In this document: positions 6,344 to 6,902 of the stretch, in pieces
Position numbering within the stretch: the stretch's first letter is position 1
Layout of the letters: each line of letters starts with the position of its first letter
NCBI GenBank assembly: GCA_025997955.1
Contig: BNVH01000120.1
Span: 1-6,902 of the forward strand
Direction: 5' to 3'
DNA from: Synergistales bacterium
GTDB taxonomy: Bacteria; Synergistota; Synergistia; Synergistales; Aminobacteriaceae
DNA length: 6,902 bases
Position numbers and translations under genes: made by a program
Notes under the pieces: model-generated
Database searches by the model: none
What the model was told of the DNA's origin: nothing
Seen by the model: only the letters and a program-made list of their open reading frames with translations

Positions 6344-6377
6344 ATACCTGAAATCACCTTATGGGGAGGCGTCCTTG

Positions 6378-6701
6378 ATGGCTAAATTGCAAAAGTTGCC
6401 AATAGGCATTCAGACGTTTGAGACTATAAGAAACGACGGTTATCTTTATGTTGATAAAACTAAATATCTTATAGATATGATACTAATAACGAGTAACCGC
6501 AGTGTTGGAGAATGGGGGGAAGTATTTGGAGATACGGTTGTAGCGACAGCGATATTAGACCGCCTGTTACATCACAGCCACGTAATAACGATTCGAGGAG
6601 ACAGCTATCGTCTTATGGAGAAGCGTCGCTCCGGCCTCGTGGGGAGCGCCACAGCAAAAGAAGCAATCACAGAGTCAAAATCGACCACAAAAGAGAACTG
6701 A
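6378..6701 (+). pseudogene. Chimeric remnant: start of a DUF1703/AAA-ATPase-like gene fused in frame to the IstB C-terminus
   Basis: The 107-residue frame joins two unrelated proteins. Residues 1-35 (LPIGIQTFETIRNDG, then YVDKTKYLIDMI) are the characteristic N-terminus of the DUF1703 / AAA-ATPase-like family, normally several hundred residues with an ATPase region directly after this point. Residues 35-107 (ITSNRSVGEWGEVFGD, then ATAILDRLLHHSHVI and IRGDSYRLMEKRRSG) are the C-terminus of the IS21-family ATP-binding helper IstB. The join lies at about 6480-6485, where an ATA isoleucine codon could belong to either side. The start at 6378 is set by GGGGAGG (6363-6369), 8 bases upstream; an in-frame ATG at 6321 precedes the likely promoter and is not used. 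No Walker A motif or nuclease motif survives from either parent, so neither activity is expected, although the chimera could still be expressed. Confidence 0.82.
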
Positions 6702-6789
6702 TTTCGACACAGGGGAGGGGTCAATTCTCAATGTCGTCAGGGAGTCAAAAGTAAATGTCGCATGGCGCGTTTTGGAACCAATGTCAACA
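6480..6789 (+). mobile_element. istB: IS21-family insertion sequence remnant, right-hand part only
   Basis: What remains is the C-terminal coding part of istB (to 6701) and about 88 bases of non-coding right end. The transposase gene istA, most of istB and the left end are missing. The downstream non-coding stretch carries repeated GTCAA and ATGTC motifs typical of IS21-type ends and stops at about TGTCAACA (6782-6789), which I take as the likely terminus. The exact outer boundary is uncertain because no partner end or target duplication is available. The element cannot transpose on its own. Confidence 0.72.
6717..6785 (+). repeat. Repeated transposase-site-like motifs at the IS21 right end
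   Basis: Two aligned copies with a 24-base period: GGGGTCAA plus six bases plus ATGTCG (6717-6736), and GGGAGTCAA plus the same spacing plus ATGTCG (6740-6760). A third ATGTC occurs at 6781-6785, 26 bases further on. IS21-family ends are known to carry multiple such repeats. Confidence 0.6.
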
Positions 6790-6902
6790 ACTTAAGAAAA
6801 GCATGGAATACCGCAATATCTGCTTAAAATACGTATTGATAAAATAAGCCGTGCTAAATAATCAGATGAATACCCTTATTCAGGGTATATCTCATTGGTT
6901 GA
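6790..6902. other. AT-rich stretch without a recognisable gene
   Basis: I see no convincing coding region on either strand. A 6-bp stem, ATACCC (6870-6875) with GGGTAT (6883-6888), has a seven-base loop and no T run, so it is not a good terminator. If the IS had inserted into the DUF1703-type gene by simple transposition, the rest of that gene should resume here. It does not, so the right flank was replaced or deleted too. Confidence 0.4.

Noticed and set aside
6321..6377. An upstream in-frame ATG that would lengthen the chimeric ORF by 19 residues.
   Set aside because: It lies before the likely -10 box, lacks a ribosome site, and the family normally starts near the Leu-Pro-Ile-Gly-Ile motif.
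6512..6754. An 80-codon plus-strand frame overlapping the istB remnant.
   Set aside because: It is out of frame with the recognisable IstB sequence and runs into the IS end; no family features.
6717..6785. Periodic repeats considered as a short CRISPR array.
   Set aside because: Only two to three short, imperfect copies, no unique spacers of regular length, and they adjoin istB; an IS21 end explains them better.
6755..6847. A 30-residue frame starting MSHGAFW, with GGGAG about 10 bases upstream.
   Set aside because: It starts inside an IS-end repeat, resembles nothing known, and the GGGAG belongs to the repeated IS motif.
6867..6891. Small inverted repeat ATACCC/GGGTAT considered as a terminator or attachment site.
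   Set aside because: The stem is only 6 bp, no T run follows, and no integrase or tRNA is nearby.

Overview
The window looks like chromosomal DNA of a Gram-negative bacterium. An outer-membrane efflux channel and a periplasmic adaptor are encoded, so the cell has two membranes. Base composition is roughly balanced in positions 1-6190 and visibly more AT-rich to the right of that. The lineage cannot be fixed from this sequence. The mix of a CHASE2 cyclase, HD-GYP signalling, a DUF1703-type gene fragment and IS21 debris would fit anaerobic or host-associated groups such as Synergistota or Desulfobacterota, but that is only a weak lean.

Layout. (1) Positions 3-1825, plus strand: the 3' end of a TolC/OprM/NodT-type outer-membrane factor gene, then after 5 bases a complete HlyD-type membrane fusion protein gene. 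They form the end of a tripartite efflux operon whose inner-membrane pump is not in the window. (2) Positions 1830-1878: a strong hairpin flanked by A and T runs, which can terminate transcription from both convergent sides. (3) Positions 6220-1889, minus strand: a signalling operon. A nine-codon leader ORF with a near-perfect Shine-Dalgarno overlaps by one base the start of a 670-residue protein with three domains (metallo-beta-lactamase fold, GAF, HD-GYP). Sixteen bases later comes a 757-residue CHASE2-transmembrane-class III adenylate cyclase. (4) Positions 6221-6377: a divergent control region with a 20-bp palindrome, related half-sites and candidate promoters in both directions. (5) Positions 6378-6789, plus strand: a chimeric reading frame whose first ~35 residues are the start of a DUF1703/AAA-ATPase-like protein, fused in frame to the C-terminal ~70 residues of an IS21-family IstB helper. 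Repeated motifs of an IS21-type right end follow. This is the scar of an insertion plus deletion. (6) Positions 6790-6902: no recognisable gene.

How the genes may work together. The membrane cyclase would make a cyclic nucleotide in response to a periplasmic signal. The co-transcribed soluble protein has two separate metal-dependent phosphodiesterase-like domains around a GAF sensor. One testable reading is that the pair couples cAMP (cyclase, possibly MBL domain and GAF) to c-di-GMP breakdown (HD-GYP) under a translationally coupled leader. The domain assignments are well supported by visible motifs; the circuit is inference. I found no CRISPR array, tRNA or rRNA gene.
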